From Holacanthus passer (Eukaryota > Chordata > Actinopteri > Pomacanthidae): a stretch of 64,000 nt of DNA. Where the stretch lies: NCBI GenBank assembly GCA_025331565.1, contig JAFREQ010000106.1, positions 434,001-498,000 on the forward strand, read 5' to 3'. The position numbers and the translations under genes are program-made. Shown here in pieces: positions 38,331-50,262 of this stretch; position 1 is the stretch's first letter; every line of letters starts with the position of its first letter. The notes beneath the pieces are model-generated. The model was not told the DNA's origin. It did not search any database and was given only the letters and a program-made list of their open reading frames with translations.

Positions 38331-38332
<2 letters not shown>

Positions 38333-40039
38333 GAGGGATGTAGGAGAGCGGGAGAAAGAACAGTCCTTGTGTGTGTGGGAGGAAAGATGGGGGTTTAGCA
38401 GGTGTTTCAGCCATATTGGACAGTGAGGAAGGGGCTCCGTGCAGCTGCCTGTGATAGATGAAGGAAGTGCGGACAGACTGCGCATCATTTTATTGATGAA
38501 TCTACGTTGAAACGTCTTCTTCAGCCGCTGTCTGTCGGCGTGTGTTGGAATGCGACAGCCTCTGTCTATGTGCTCTTCACATACTTCTTGTTTCCATCTT
38601 AGAATATTAAAGACATTTTCTGCACCTTTTTTTCTTCAGTCTTTCCTGAGAAGCATCCTTGCAGCGTGCAAAGAGTTAAATCAGCATCAACAAACAGCTT
38701 TCTGTTTGAGTAATTTCAGTGCATCTTAACCAACCTGTTGTTGTTGTGTATTATATTAAACTATGATGAAATGTTATTAATTTGTGCGAGTGATAATTAA
38801 ATCATTGTAGCAGCACAAGTAATTTAGCCTTGAAAAGGAAGCAGAGAATATAGGCTCGCATCAACAATGGCAGAGGGAGAGAGTGAGAAAATTAAAATAC
38901 GATTTTAAAAGTGCAATGACGTTAAGTCAGTTGATTAATGAGCACAAAATTAAAAAATTTAGTTTAAAATAATTTGGCAAGCAAAAATGTCAAATGTTGA
39001 CTGGTTTCAGTATCTCAAATATGGAGATGTGCTCTTTTCTGTTACATCATTGTAAATTGAATGAATCTTTGGCCTGTTTGTAGAGTCGCCTTGGGCTCAG
39101 GGAAGCTAATATATTTTATAGATTAATGATGAATTGATTAATCCAATAATGATAAGCGATAATTGCAAAATTTGCACTTGTTGATTGTCAGCGTGTTCGA
39201 CATGTTTATGTTAATTACGTTATGTTAATTTTGTTAACATGTGAATTGGGTTTACTTATTAGAGATGTGAACACTTCAGGGCATTTTTTTTTTCTTGTAT
39301 GGTGATTTAAACAATTGTCAAAATAATTGACCATTTCCTGTTGATTGACTTATTGATTCATTGAGAAACAGTTTCACTTTACAATTAAAGTTGAACCCTC
39401 GTTAGTCACATTTTCATTTAAGATTCTTAGAATCACTGTACAGTTTTTTATATCCAGGTGTCCAAGAACTCAGCTCAGCTATATTATCATACACTGTGAC
39501 ACAGAAGATGATGTCAAGTGTGTAGCTGAATATATGAGTAGATTTAGTCATATAAATAGAGTGCAAAAAAGATCATCTCACATTGCATACTGTATGGAAA
39601 GGACAGAAGTCTTAAAGCCCACAATGAAGCATCAACCCGAGCTGCTTTAGCAAACGCACTTGTGCTTTCATGCCAGAGCCTTATATAAACATCTCAAGGG
39701 CCTGTTCTCCAAAGGTTCTTCAAAGGTTATATGCAGAAAAGTCTAATAAAAAAACATAACTGGAAAAAAAAAATCAAATTAAAAATGTCTCCCACCACCC
39801 ACACCATCAGCATCCTGGAGTTAAGACATATTTTTTTTGCCTGATTTTTATACGGATGCCTCAAACGCATTATTCATCTTCGCTGCTTTTGTTGGGATAC
39901 TAATGGATTAGAGGAGGGTTTTTTTGTTGTTGTTGGCAGGCTTTTCAGTCCTGAGCTGTCTAAAGTTGATAAATGTCACTGATGTGTGTTTGTGTGGAGC
40001 TGGAGCTGTGCTCTTGGCAGAAATTTCTGCTCAGGGTGT

Positions 40040-40150
40040 TTTTGCATTGAGAGTAAACACTAACCACATTAATGCGAGGCTTGATGTGGGTGGGCATGTT
40101 GGGAATTGAACTGACAACTCGGCGGAGCTCGGTCGGTCTATCACCCTCAC
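40040..40150 (-). repeat. tRNA-derived SINE-like fragment
   Basis: On the minus strand GTCAGTTCAATTCCCAAC resembles a B box. Upstream of it, GGGTGATAGACCGACCGAGC resembles the A-box side of a tRNA-derived SINE. The copy is short and lacks a recognisable tail. Confidence 0.4.
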
Positions 40151-40561
40151 GCTCCCAGCTTTTCATTTAATTTCCTTGTTTTCCAGTGGTGAAAACATCA
40201 TCAGCTACTCATTTAGAGTTAAGCATGAAAAACAGATTCAGGAGGATGGATTTATTTAGGCGAGCTTATAGACTTCATTCATTCCACCTGTGGTCGGATG
40301 AACAGGAGTGATTGGCCAAACACGCTGATAAACACACCTGAAACCTCCGGTTCCTTTACGGCTCTGTTGGAAAATTTGTCTTTCCAGATGCTGCTTGATT
40401 TGCCACCTGATCCAGGATCTGTTACGGCAAATTTCAAGTGCTGATTGAACCTTATGTGACTCCAAAGTGGACTGTTATGCTGTTTTGACCATACACTCCT
40501 GACGCATCAATTTCTTTTGAATCCAGAACTGGCTTTGTGGCTTGAAAGTGAAAGGGATTGT

Positions 40562-40564
<3 letters not shown>

Positions 40565-40644
<80 letters not shown>
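40565..40644. repeat. (TG)40 microsatellite, 80 bp, uninterrupted
   Basis: Forty perfect TG units, the longest pure array in the window. Being uninterrupted, it is likely length-variable. Such alternating purine-pyrimidine tracts can adopt Z-DNA. Confidence 0.97.
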
Positions 40645-40645
<1 letters not shown>

Positions 40646-40988
40646 AGGCAGTGTTCCACCAGAGGTTAAATGTTTTGCCCTCCCTTTCAGGTGTTGGCTT
40701 AGAGACCATCAGGCTCAATTGAGCCTGGTTTAGTCGGTCCCATCACACTGTCATGGAGGTGACAGAGGTCCTGGAATGTACAACAAGACAAACACACACT
40801 CACACAGTTAGCTGTGCTTCTCTAAAGAATAACACACTTATAGATCTGCACACTGTCTTTTGGAAAGGCAAAACTCCACCTGAAATTTAGTCTGTTCATT
40901 TTTAATGCGGAACATCTTTTTGGCATAAAATGGCAAACTAATTTTTAAGACTTGAGGGATGGAGTGGGCTGCTGGATGTGGATGGAAT

Positions 40989-41118
40989 ATTTTTTTTTTT
41001 GGCATTTTTGGATAGTGACAGTGAAGAGCCAGAGAGGGGTATGACGTCAACAGAAGTCACTGGCTGGAATCGAACCGGTGGCACGACCATGCAGGCACGA
41101 CCGCTTGGCTATCAACAT
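40989..41118 (-). mobile_element. tRNA-derived SINE with poly(A) tail
   Basis: Read on the minus strand, the A-box-like TAGCCAAGCGGTCGTG is followed by the B box GGTTCGATTCC. Then comes the typical fish SINE tail: a CATACCCCTCTCTGG segment, TTCACTGTCACTATCC and an A-rich end (T run 40991-41000 on the + strand). The order and spacing of tRNA head, body and tail are intact, so this is one of the best-supported mobile elements in the window. Confidence 0.85.
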
Positions 41119-44109
41119 GCTCCAGATTTGAATTAATTTTGCATCAACACAGTCTTTGACAGCCTGAATTATGAATTAAGTTTGAGATTACTCACAGGTT
41201 GTGGCCAGTGAACAAATTATTCAGATGGAATTTTATAGACAAAACATTGTCAATAGAAACACAATGAGTTTACAATTGGCTCAACACGTCCTCCCAATAA
41301 ACACCAAATCTGTCTGTAACTGTCTTTTAGTAGTGTTTTCTGACCTGGCGCCCCTATTGGCAGGATGACGTCATTTGTGCTGTCTCAATAATATTTTCCC
41401 TTTTCAACATGTTTACATCAGTCTCTGCGAAATGCTGTTTTGGCCACAAGGTCCTCCAACATGCTTTGAACCTTGTGGATCAGCTGCAGCTGAGGCCGTG
41501 TTGTCCATCAGTCCACATCCAATTATGTAACAGTTACGTGAGCAGACCAGAGTTGATTCTCATCTCGTTAAAACATGAGGCGCAGTCCTTTTCATGTGTC
41601 CATGTACCAAATTGGCAATACACTTTACGTGTTTTAAAGACAGACAAGAAACCACATCTACTCGTGCTCACAGCTTCATGCACATGCTCCCAGAAGTCTC
41701 GCTCTCTTTCTAGCTAACACACACAAACACACACACGTGGCGCACTCGGAGAGCCCACACAGCTGAGCTCTGCCATTAGCCTCCCCTCTTCATCTTTGCT
41801 CCGCTGTGTCAGTGTCCGCCTCGCTGGCTCTGGCTGAGGCTGGCTGGCCTGCAAACGCCACCTCTTAATGTGCTTTTCATGTCCGCTGGTCCTCCTCTGC
41901 CATGTCTGACCTGACGACACATGTTAGAGATATATGCATTTTTATATATGCCGGAGAGGAGCTGAAACAATGTGCACCTTACATTAAACATGTTTATACA
42001 TCTTTCTGCACTTCCCTTCTTTCTTTTTTGCACCTTCGATGAAATGCTACATCATGCTTCTCCAGGCGCTCTCACATTCACTCTGCCATCTCCTGCCCCT
42101 TCTAATGTGATACAGCAGGGACTGTAATGAAAGTTTAATTCTTCGCGATACATTTTGCGAAAGCATTTTCCAAAGCCGTGTTATGTAACATTTGTCCATT
42201 TAGACTGTGAAGAATGGCCCTTCACACATGCTCAGACACAATTGCACGCGCTTGCCACTATTCAGAAACACACCAGGCATAAAGATATTGAGTCCTTCTG
42301 TAATGGCAGCCGTATGACAACTTTGGCAATTACTTACTTCGCTGAGCTGAATCAAGCTGCAGCACTTGTTAACATCCTCAGAGAATAACAGAGAGACTGA
42401 ACACAGGCTGCTCTCTGTGTATGTGTGGTGCGTTCAGGTGCTGGCTTGAAATCTGTGGACATCAGAAAGTCAAGTGTGGGCCGCTGAACAGCATTGCATT
42501 ACAAGAATACTCCACCGATTTGATATTGTACTTCATTGTTGGATTCACGATGGACAGCTTAGAAAAAGTATAAAAATCGATGCAGCAGAACCAGAGTTAA
42601 TGTCTTTTTTGTATTTCACGCATTCTTCTTCCTTCCCCAAACCTGCCACCTACATTACCCATGATGCAACTCAAGCTGCCAACAGTTCAGACAGGGATTT
42701 GAGCTTGTTATGCAGTTAATGTAGCCTCGAGCCACTCGCCTCAAGCAAAGATGAGGAGCAGGCTAAAGAGGTCCGGTAAGCTCACTTCTTTCAAACTTCA
42801 CACCTTCAGATATTTTTTTCATTTTCAAACTCTAAAGCCCTAAATGAGACAGACTCAAGTGGCATCACTGTAAAATCAGTTCCTCTTTAACAAAACTCAT
42901 ATTTGATCATCAAAATTCCATATTAAGATTTTTTTCCATGAAAAGCCTGGTTTAGATCTGACTCTACACCTTTGCTTCCATGTAGTATGATTTGACGCTA
43001 TGAATAGTCATATAGTGGAAATGCTTACTTTGCTCATGCTATGCATTAAGGTTAAAGATTAACAAGGTCAAAAAGTTGATTTTCATTTTTAATAAATGAA
43101 TTGATTTGATCTTTATATTTTTTAAAGATTTGTGGAGATTTAGGATTTTTGAAAATGTGTATTCTTACCACAAATGGCTTTCTTGTCATTTCTGTTATAT
43201 GTTGATATGATATGTACCAGTCGACAAAAGGTTGTAGCACCTATATTTATCTAACTAGAGTCTTTTGCAATTCATATGAGAGATAAAATATCCAATGGAA
43301 TCCGTTATCTAAAGCTCAGACTTGTATACACATAATCAAACATGCAGGAGAATGATGCACACATGTACATCAGGTGAACAGACACACACACCGTTCTCTC
43401 CCCACTGCCTAACAGTTCTGTGTCGTCCTTGTCTTTGCTTGTGATCCCTCCTTCCGCCTCTGCTCTGCGGTGGTAATGACCGTCATGTTGGAAATGTGTC
43501 CGGCTGGGCCTCGTAAACCATTACCCCCGTGCCTAGGAAACCCCATTAATCTTTCTGAGAGGCGTTTGACCTTTCAAACTCATTAACCACAGCCAGTGTG
43601 CAGACAGACGTGAACGCACACACAAACCGCAGACGCACTCTCTCTCTTTTCTTTCTGTCGCACAAACAAACAGCGAGCGCACACAGACTGGAGCGCTTAG
43701 GCAAACTTGCCTCACGCACGCACACACACAGGTGAGGTTTGGACGCACCGATGTGTGTCCAACTGCCAATATCGCCTTCACCAGCTTGCCATCGTAGCCA
43801 CACTCTCTCTCTCTCTTGTCCTCTTCCTCCCCTCACTTCCTCACTGTGTGCATTTGGTCAGTGACCTGGAAAATTGCCCGACCTTTTAATACGCAGCTTC
43901 CTTGGTGATGAATAAATACATAAATCGCACGGCTCCGGCTCAGTCGCTTTTATGATACCCCTCCCTACCCCCCCCATTCTTACCTCCCGTACACCTCATC
44001 GCTCCCCGTCATCTGCACCCTCTCCACACTGACACGGAAGAGGAAAGCAGGGTGTCTTTGAAGTGATAGCCCCCCGCTGAGAAGACTATCCATAATGAAA
44101 GGGTGTTAG
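41119..44109. other. Presumed intron; no gene seen
   Basis: CA-rich patches near 41720 and 43720. The block 43480-43600 is unique and TAAT-rich, with GGTAATG near 43471 and CATTACC near 43519 as an inverted pair. Confidence 0.45.
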
Positions 44110-44460
44110 TGACTGGGCTGAGGGCGAGAGAGTGCGAGTGCGAGCAGCGTAGATGGCAAAGGATGTAATGGGGTGAGTGGGCGAGGCAGGTTAACACGCC
44201 AGCATGGGACCTGCTCCTCTCAGTTTATCAGAAGGAGAGGGCGGGAGCGAGAGAGAGCTTTGTAGGTGCCGGCGGATGCAAAGTGACGAGTGGCGAGGAA
44301 GGTTAGCAGAGCAGCATGGGACCTGATCTGCTCGGTTTATCAGGAGTGCACGGGAGAGCGGAACAGACTGTAAAAGGCTAAGTGGTGGGGTGGGAATGGA
44401 TGAAACTTATTCTGCTCAGTTTACTGTAGGTCCAAATGAGGGAGGGAAAGAGGAAATGAA
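44110..44460 (+). repeat. Degenerate tandem repeat, unit about 112 bp, about 3 copies
   Basis: AGCATGGGACCTG recurs at 44201 and 44313. CTCAGTTTATCA recurs as CTCGGTTTATCA exactly 112 bases later, and as CTCAGTTTACTG another 84 bases on. GCGAGGCAGGTTA recurs as GCGAGGAAGGTTA. The sequence before 44160 (GAGGGCGAGAGAGTGCGAG, later ATGGCAAAGGATG) matches the inter-unit part GAGGGCGGGAGCGAGAGAG, later GGATGCAAAG, so a partial copy precedes the first full unit. The third copy has lost about 28 bases. Confidence 0.75.
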
Positions 44461-45309
44461 GCATAGAGAGAATATGGAGGCAGTTTAGAAGAAAAAAGGG
44501 ACGGAGGAAAAAAAAGGACATGTAAGAAGAATATATTAAAGAGTAGCAGCCTCCAGTTTGGGCACAAGCTTCAACTGGCTGGATTCATTTAACAAACTTC
44601 AGTTCTAACAGGCTGAAGCACAAACCAACATTTTACTATCAGGACATGCGCATATTGGAAGTTATTAACCCAGAAACATTAAGTTTCTTGTGAACAAGCA
44701 AATGTTCTGATCATATTCAGTGTTTCTCACCAATACACACCGCTTCTAACAAAATGAGTTAAGTGCATTTTATTCCTCATAAAACATTTGCAAGACCAGG
44801 TACGTCCCCATGAGTGGTTACGATCCAAACAAAACCTTCGTAGCACAACTAATGGTCAGCACCTCCACAGGGGACCTCACCAACCAAAACTATCACCACA
44901 TTTTAACTGTCACATAGTCAGTCACGGAACAAACTCACAGCAGCAAGTCTGTGCATACTGTTTCACTTTCTTCATCATTGACCTCTTCATTTTGGCTCTA
45001 ATGATAACAGTATTACTTGTTGGAACTGTGAAGGCTAATGTGTGCTACTTGTTTTTGTCTTGTTTTGTCCATATGTGCATGCTGAATACACTGTTCCTGT
45101 TGATTTTTTTTTTATAGATTTGCACTCTCTGGTACTTACTATGCACGTTATTATACAGACCATGAGTACGTTTCTGAACGTGTGTGTGCGTGTTTCATAA
45201 TGTGCCTGGTTGTGATTGCAATCAGAGTGTCATCAGTGCAGGATGGTTGGGTGGAGTGTGCTCCTGTTGTTTCTCAGCTTCATCTCAACTATAAATGTAA
45301 ATGAAAAAG

Positions 45310-45600
45310 TCAATTAGCCTGCCAGCCAATCAGTGCCTTAACTAGTTAATCAGTTTGTCAGTTAAGCAGCTGGATGGACGACCAGCCATTTCGTCAGGTA
45401 ATCTGGCAACCGAGCGACCACTAAGACAGCTAGCCAGGAGGCCATTTAGTCAGGCAGCCAGCAGTCAATCAGAAAACTATTCAGCTGATAATCAAGTCAG
45501 CCAGATGCCCATTGCCATTTTGTCTTCCGGTCTGTCAGCCAGCCAGCCAATCAAAGAGCATGGCATTTGATTAATCAGTCATTTTGCAGAGCAGCCAGTG
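45310..45600. repeat. Degenerate CAGC/CAGT tetranucleotide-type tandem repeat
   Basis: The motifs CAGCCA, TCAGTCAG, CCAATCA and GTCAGC recur at irregular short intervals throughout (for example CAGCCAGCCAGCCAATCA near 45537). It looks like an old microsatellite that has decayed by substitutions. Confidence 0.6.
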
Positions 45601-46499
45601 ATTGTCTGTCAACAAAACAGCGAGAGCACCAAAGGCATTTCTTCCTGTGCTGTGTCTACAATAGGTTAATACAGTGAGATCTCACAGAACTCTAATCTTG
45701 TCGCTCTGAACCTACACGATGCATAATCATGCCTAAAGCGTCAATCATTCTCACTGGCATGTCAAAGGAGGAAAGCAATGATCCTCAGGCAATATACAGA
45801 TTCAGTAAAGCAAGTGCATCTTGCTTGTTTCGCACCACAGGTGCCAGAACCAGGACTACAGTAAGACTGCAGAGGCTTTATTTGCTAAGAAAATATGCAA
45901 ATCAGGTTGTAGCACCAACAGCCATCAAAAGAGCACTGCACAAGCAAAACAAAAAGTGAAAAAAAAATCTTCACCAACTGTTGCAAGTACAAATTGTGTG
46001 CCTCAGCTGGAAGACTAATCCACATTCTGGCATCCAGCAGCCTAAAGCACCCTTTCTAACTGGGGCATTCTCTGATCTGATTTGAGATTCTTGGATGGAA
46101 ATCCCTCTCCCCTGACTTAGTGGTCATGTCTTACAGAAAACATTGCAGCCATTCTGCAAAATATACTGAACAAATTAGACCATGCAATGTAGCTTGCTGA
46201 ATCCTTGACCTTTGGCTAACTGATGAATGTGAGAAGTCCAACATTAATTTGTCGTTAAGATTTGTTTAGTGTTCGTCAAGTCCTGAGATCTAGGTCTTTG
46301 TCAAGTCTTTTTTTTCTGAGCTGGTCAGATACTACCACCTGTCTGAGCTTGATTTGCACATTACATGGGGTAATTTAATTCAAGGTTAATATCAAAATAA
46401 TCTTTTAATGTAGGTTTATGTTGCGTTAAAGTTTCCCTGGCTCACTCTCTCTCCTCTTCTGCCTGCCGTCTCTTTCTTTCTGTGCCTGTCTTTTCTGAC

Positions 46500-46640
46500 T
46501 AGACAGGGAGGCATTTACATTAATGCAATTTGAAAGGCAATAACATGAGAGAAAATTGCCTCTTCTACTCCCCATCTCACCTGTAATTCATGCATGCAGG
46601 CGTGCAAGGCTTGCATTAATGTTGGTTTGGCCATAAGTGT
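46500..46640. other. Conserved-looking block with a 12-bp inverted repeat of POU/homeodomain type
   Basis: ACATTAATGCAA (46517-46528) and TTGCATTAATGT (46611-46622) are perfect inverted copies 82 bases apart. The intervening sequence is unique and balanced. The motif joins ATTAAT to TGCA. Confidence 0.4.
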
Positions 46641-47747
46641 GTGCTACTAACACATATTGAGGGAATTACAGTGTCATGTTGCGCTGTACCTCAGAAGGAT
46701 ACACGCACGCTTTGTGATCCACACATACATTAACACCGTGAGCACATACTCCATTTATGCCTCCTAGTGTAAATATGGCATGCGATAATAAGAGAAATGA
46801 ATGTTTCATAGAAAATATTGAAAAGCTTTTCTTCGGCTCGGCAGCTTCAGCTCTGAAATTGTGACACGGTTTTTCAGTATCTCCTCTTGGTCCAGCCTGT
46901 AGCTAAATGCTAGCCATGGTTATTACAGCTCTGCTGAGAAGGACTGAGTGTATGGTAGCGTGTGGTGTGTGTCTGCGTGTGTGTTTTAGCAAAGAATCGG
47001 TTTACGTTCTGTAATTGGTTTGCCCTCACATTTAATACATTTGCAGTGTGTGGTTGGTGTGTCGTAGCTCTGTTTCTGCGTGTATGTGTGGGTGTGTGTG
47101 TTGGGCACACCTTCCATGGATGAATTGATTTTAATGGGGTTACCGAGGGTTATTATGGGGGTGATAGTGATGTAGGCAGTTCCTCCCATTTTCTGTTGTG
47201 TGCTGTTCATGTTTGTGTATTTGCAGCCTGAATCGCCCAGTTTTTGCACTTGCATGTGAGCACATCACAAGAAAGCCATTTTGTGTTGTTTGTTCTGTGA
47301 AGTTATTTACTGTACTTTTGTGCCTGGCTTTTCTTTTCTCATCTTTGCAGAGGGGGGATTATGTGTGCATTAATTAATGTCTGTGCGAGCGAGTCATCTC
47401 TTTGTGCATACATCTCTGTGGCGATGCATGCTGGAGTGGTCAGATGGTCCGACTGGTATGGAGCTGAGGTGACTGGGATACTCTCTCCAGGGCAGATGGG
47501 AAGGGATGCTTTTGCGCAGGAAGTGGCAGAATAAAGTGCCTTCCTGCCTCTCGTCCTTTTTCTCACTCGCTCTGTCACTCTCTCTCAATTGCTCTTTCCA
47601 TCTGTCTCTCCCTCCCTCTTTCTCTCGTTCTCTTTCGCATTCTCCATCTAACTCGCGCACACAATTGAACTTGGCAGTGTTTCAGGGATTGAGTGGCTCA
47701 AGTTAATGGCGAATTACCTGCCTCTCTGAAGTCTTGAGCGTGTGCAC

Positions 47748-47773
47748 GTGTGTGTGTGTGTGTGTGTGTGTGT
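47748..47773. repeat. (GT)n microsatellite
   Basis: 13 GT units after TGTGCAC. Confidence 0.9.
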
Positions 47774-50022
47774 TTGGAGAGGGGGGTAAAGTAATGGACT
47801 TTGCTGGAAGGTCATTTGAAGGAGCCTGCCACTAAATCACTAAATGCCACTAAAGCATTCAATGAAGCCTATTCATTGTCCAGGATTGTGTGGATTTACA
47901 TGTGAATGTAAATTGGTGACCAGTTTGTGGAATGTAATTGTTTTCAGTGCTGAAGCCAAGAGCCTCTTTGGGCTTTCCAGCAACCCTCAACCTCCATACA
48001 TTCTGTTTGTTTGTATAGTGCCGTCGAGCTGTGTGCGCTCACGTCGATGTGTGTCCTTGTGGGAACTTGAGGCGGCGTTGATAATGACGCAGAGTGGCAG
48101 CACCACTCAAGACGTCTGACTCAGATCGCACCACACAAGACTTGAATCAACTAACAAATTTACCACCATTTATTGAGCCAAGATGACAAAGAGCACTTTT
48201 CTTCCAGCGTCAGTCTCGGGTGTAATTGCAGAGAGAGAAATGGCTTCTTAAAGATGCAAATCCGGGTTGTCCAGAACAGATTAAAGATAGTAATTGGCCA
48301 ATGAGTATTCGTTTAGTCACTCAACTATATTTGTACAAGTGGCGGTCACCTTCCTCGTATGGACAAATCTTTGTAATCACTACACACTAAAATATGCACA
48401 AGACTAATTTACCTCATAAATGTTTCCTGTCTATATTAACACAATAGGATAATCAAACAACCTCCCCTCACATTCCCTGTGTCCATCATTCTCGCGTTTA
48501 GTCCTGAGTTTTCCACTTTCCACTCCTTTGTTGTCTGCTGCCTTTTTTTTCCCATTTTTTTCTCCCCTTTGCTCTGTCATTCTCTTTGCATCTCACCAAG
48601 CCTGCTCTGGGACTGAAAAGTAGCCAAGAGCTCAGAAAATGCCCAACAGCAGAGAGTCAAAGTTAATAGTGAATATATTACCATGTCCTTGTAAACCGAC
48701 ACAAGTCCTCTGCCTCTTTCTCTCTATTCTGAAATCTGGGATGTGTGTGAGGCCCCCCAAAAAAGTATCCTCATTTACTGTACACATGTGACATGCCTAC
48801 AGACGCACACGTGCCACCTCAGCAGTCGTCCTTGTTTCTTTTTTTTTTTTTCCACCACTCTTTCGACATACGTTCACACACAGACACACCTACACAGCAT
48901 GAGGGCAGAGGAAACGCTTGCTTTTAACCGACTGCCCCCTGAGAACGGAGGCTGATGAAAAATTCAGTTAGTCAAAGCGTGGCTCAAAGGAAAAGCTGTT
49001 TGGTTTAGTTACTCGTTCCTTCTCCGTCTGTCTGTCTGTCATTTTATGTCTGGTTGTCGTTCGCTCTGCTCTGATTTAGTTTTTCATTTTGCATTTCTGT
49101 CTGTGTTCTCTGTCCATTCCTTCCTCTCCTTGCAACACTTTACTGTATCCACCTGATAAATGGAAATGGCTTGTGATTCTGCCATGATTCAAACAGTGTA
49201 ACCCTTGGTCACTGGGCAGTGTTTTGCAGTCAGCATTTGCCCTTCGCTTGGCTTCGACTGCAAACCTTCTGCTCACTGAGACCATGTGACCACAGCGGTT
49301 GAATATGCTTCTGACCTGTGACTTGGAAAGGTTCACATTCATATGGTGAAGTGGTGGCTTTGTGGCAATTAACAGGCTAAACCAGAATCTGTCAACAATT
49401 AAACTCTTCATGCTCATAAAAGCTGAATTATGTCGGCCTGTAAAGTTGTAAAATGGCTCATAATGTGACTAAACTTCCTCTCTGTGATTAACTTTTTGAT
49501 GCAAAGTGCAGTGATGAAGTTGAATCTTTGACTTTGACTGTCACAACTTGCCAAATAGAAAACTCCAATCAGTTTTACAAATTAAATTGTTTTTTAAAAT
49601 GTCCTGTTTTAAAAAAAAGTTTTGGCATTCTGTCGTAATGTTCATCAGGTTGAAGTCTGTCGGCGGTCTGTTGCATTTCCTGGCGGACAAGGGCAGAAGG
49701 AAAGGCGGCGAGGATGACGATTGAAATGCAGCTCGGAGAGGACAATACTGAATCTAATCTGTTTATACAACCTCACCTCCAGTCTCCCTCCTGTCTGCTC
49801 TCATTTCAAACTTGACAAACAAACAAATATACACACTTGTGCATAAACACACACAAGCACACGCGCGCACACATCCACTTTATGAAAGAAACAGAGGTCC
49901 TTCGCTTATCTCGCAGGTGAAATCTGGAAAAATGGAAGTGTTGCATTTGCATTTTAATTTGCCCTCAATCAGGCATTGTGTTTGGTGTTGCAGCGAAATT
50001 GCCTGGTGTTTGCTCCTCGTCC

Positions 50023-50032
50023 CTATTTATAG
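50023..50032. promoter_or_regulatory. MEF2-type site CTATTTATAG
   Basis: An exact match to the MEF2 consensus YTA(A/T)4TAR, flanked as CCCTATTTATAGGGG. It sits in a block of balanced, non-repetitive sequence (49920-50090) that reads like a conserved enhancer. Function is inferred. Confidence 0.35.
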
Positions 50033-50244
50033 GGGCTCCATGAGAGACGGACCCTAAATTCAAATCTGCCTGCTATCACAGTGTATGGAGATGAGGCTTC
50101 CTCTCTCTTTTTTCTCTTGTCTTCTGCTCTGCCTTCCTCTGTCACTCACTCTCTGCAGGTCTGTCCTGTTCAATCGTTCTTCATTTTTTTCATCGCTCTT
50201 CATCCGTCTTTAATTATTTCTCCTTACTTCTTTCCCATACACTC

Positions 50245-50262
50245 TTTTTTTTTTTTTTTTTT
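50245..50262. repeat. T18 homopolymer
   Basis: 18 T in a pyrimidine-rich block (50100-50290). It could be the tail of a minus-strand retroelement, but no body is recognisable. Confidence 0.8.

Noticed and set aside
45729..45959. 76-codon + frame with basic composition
   Set aside because: Superficially protein-like, but too short and unrecognised, with no transposase or nuclear-protein motif.
49120..49230. Possible SINE B box on the minus strand (TTTGAATCATGG)
   Set aside because: Only a partial match, with no A box or tail.
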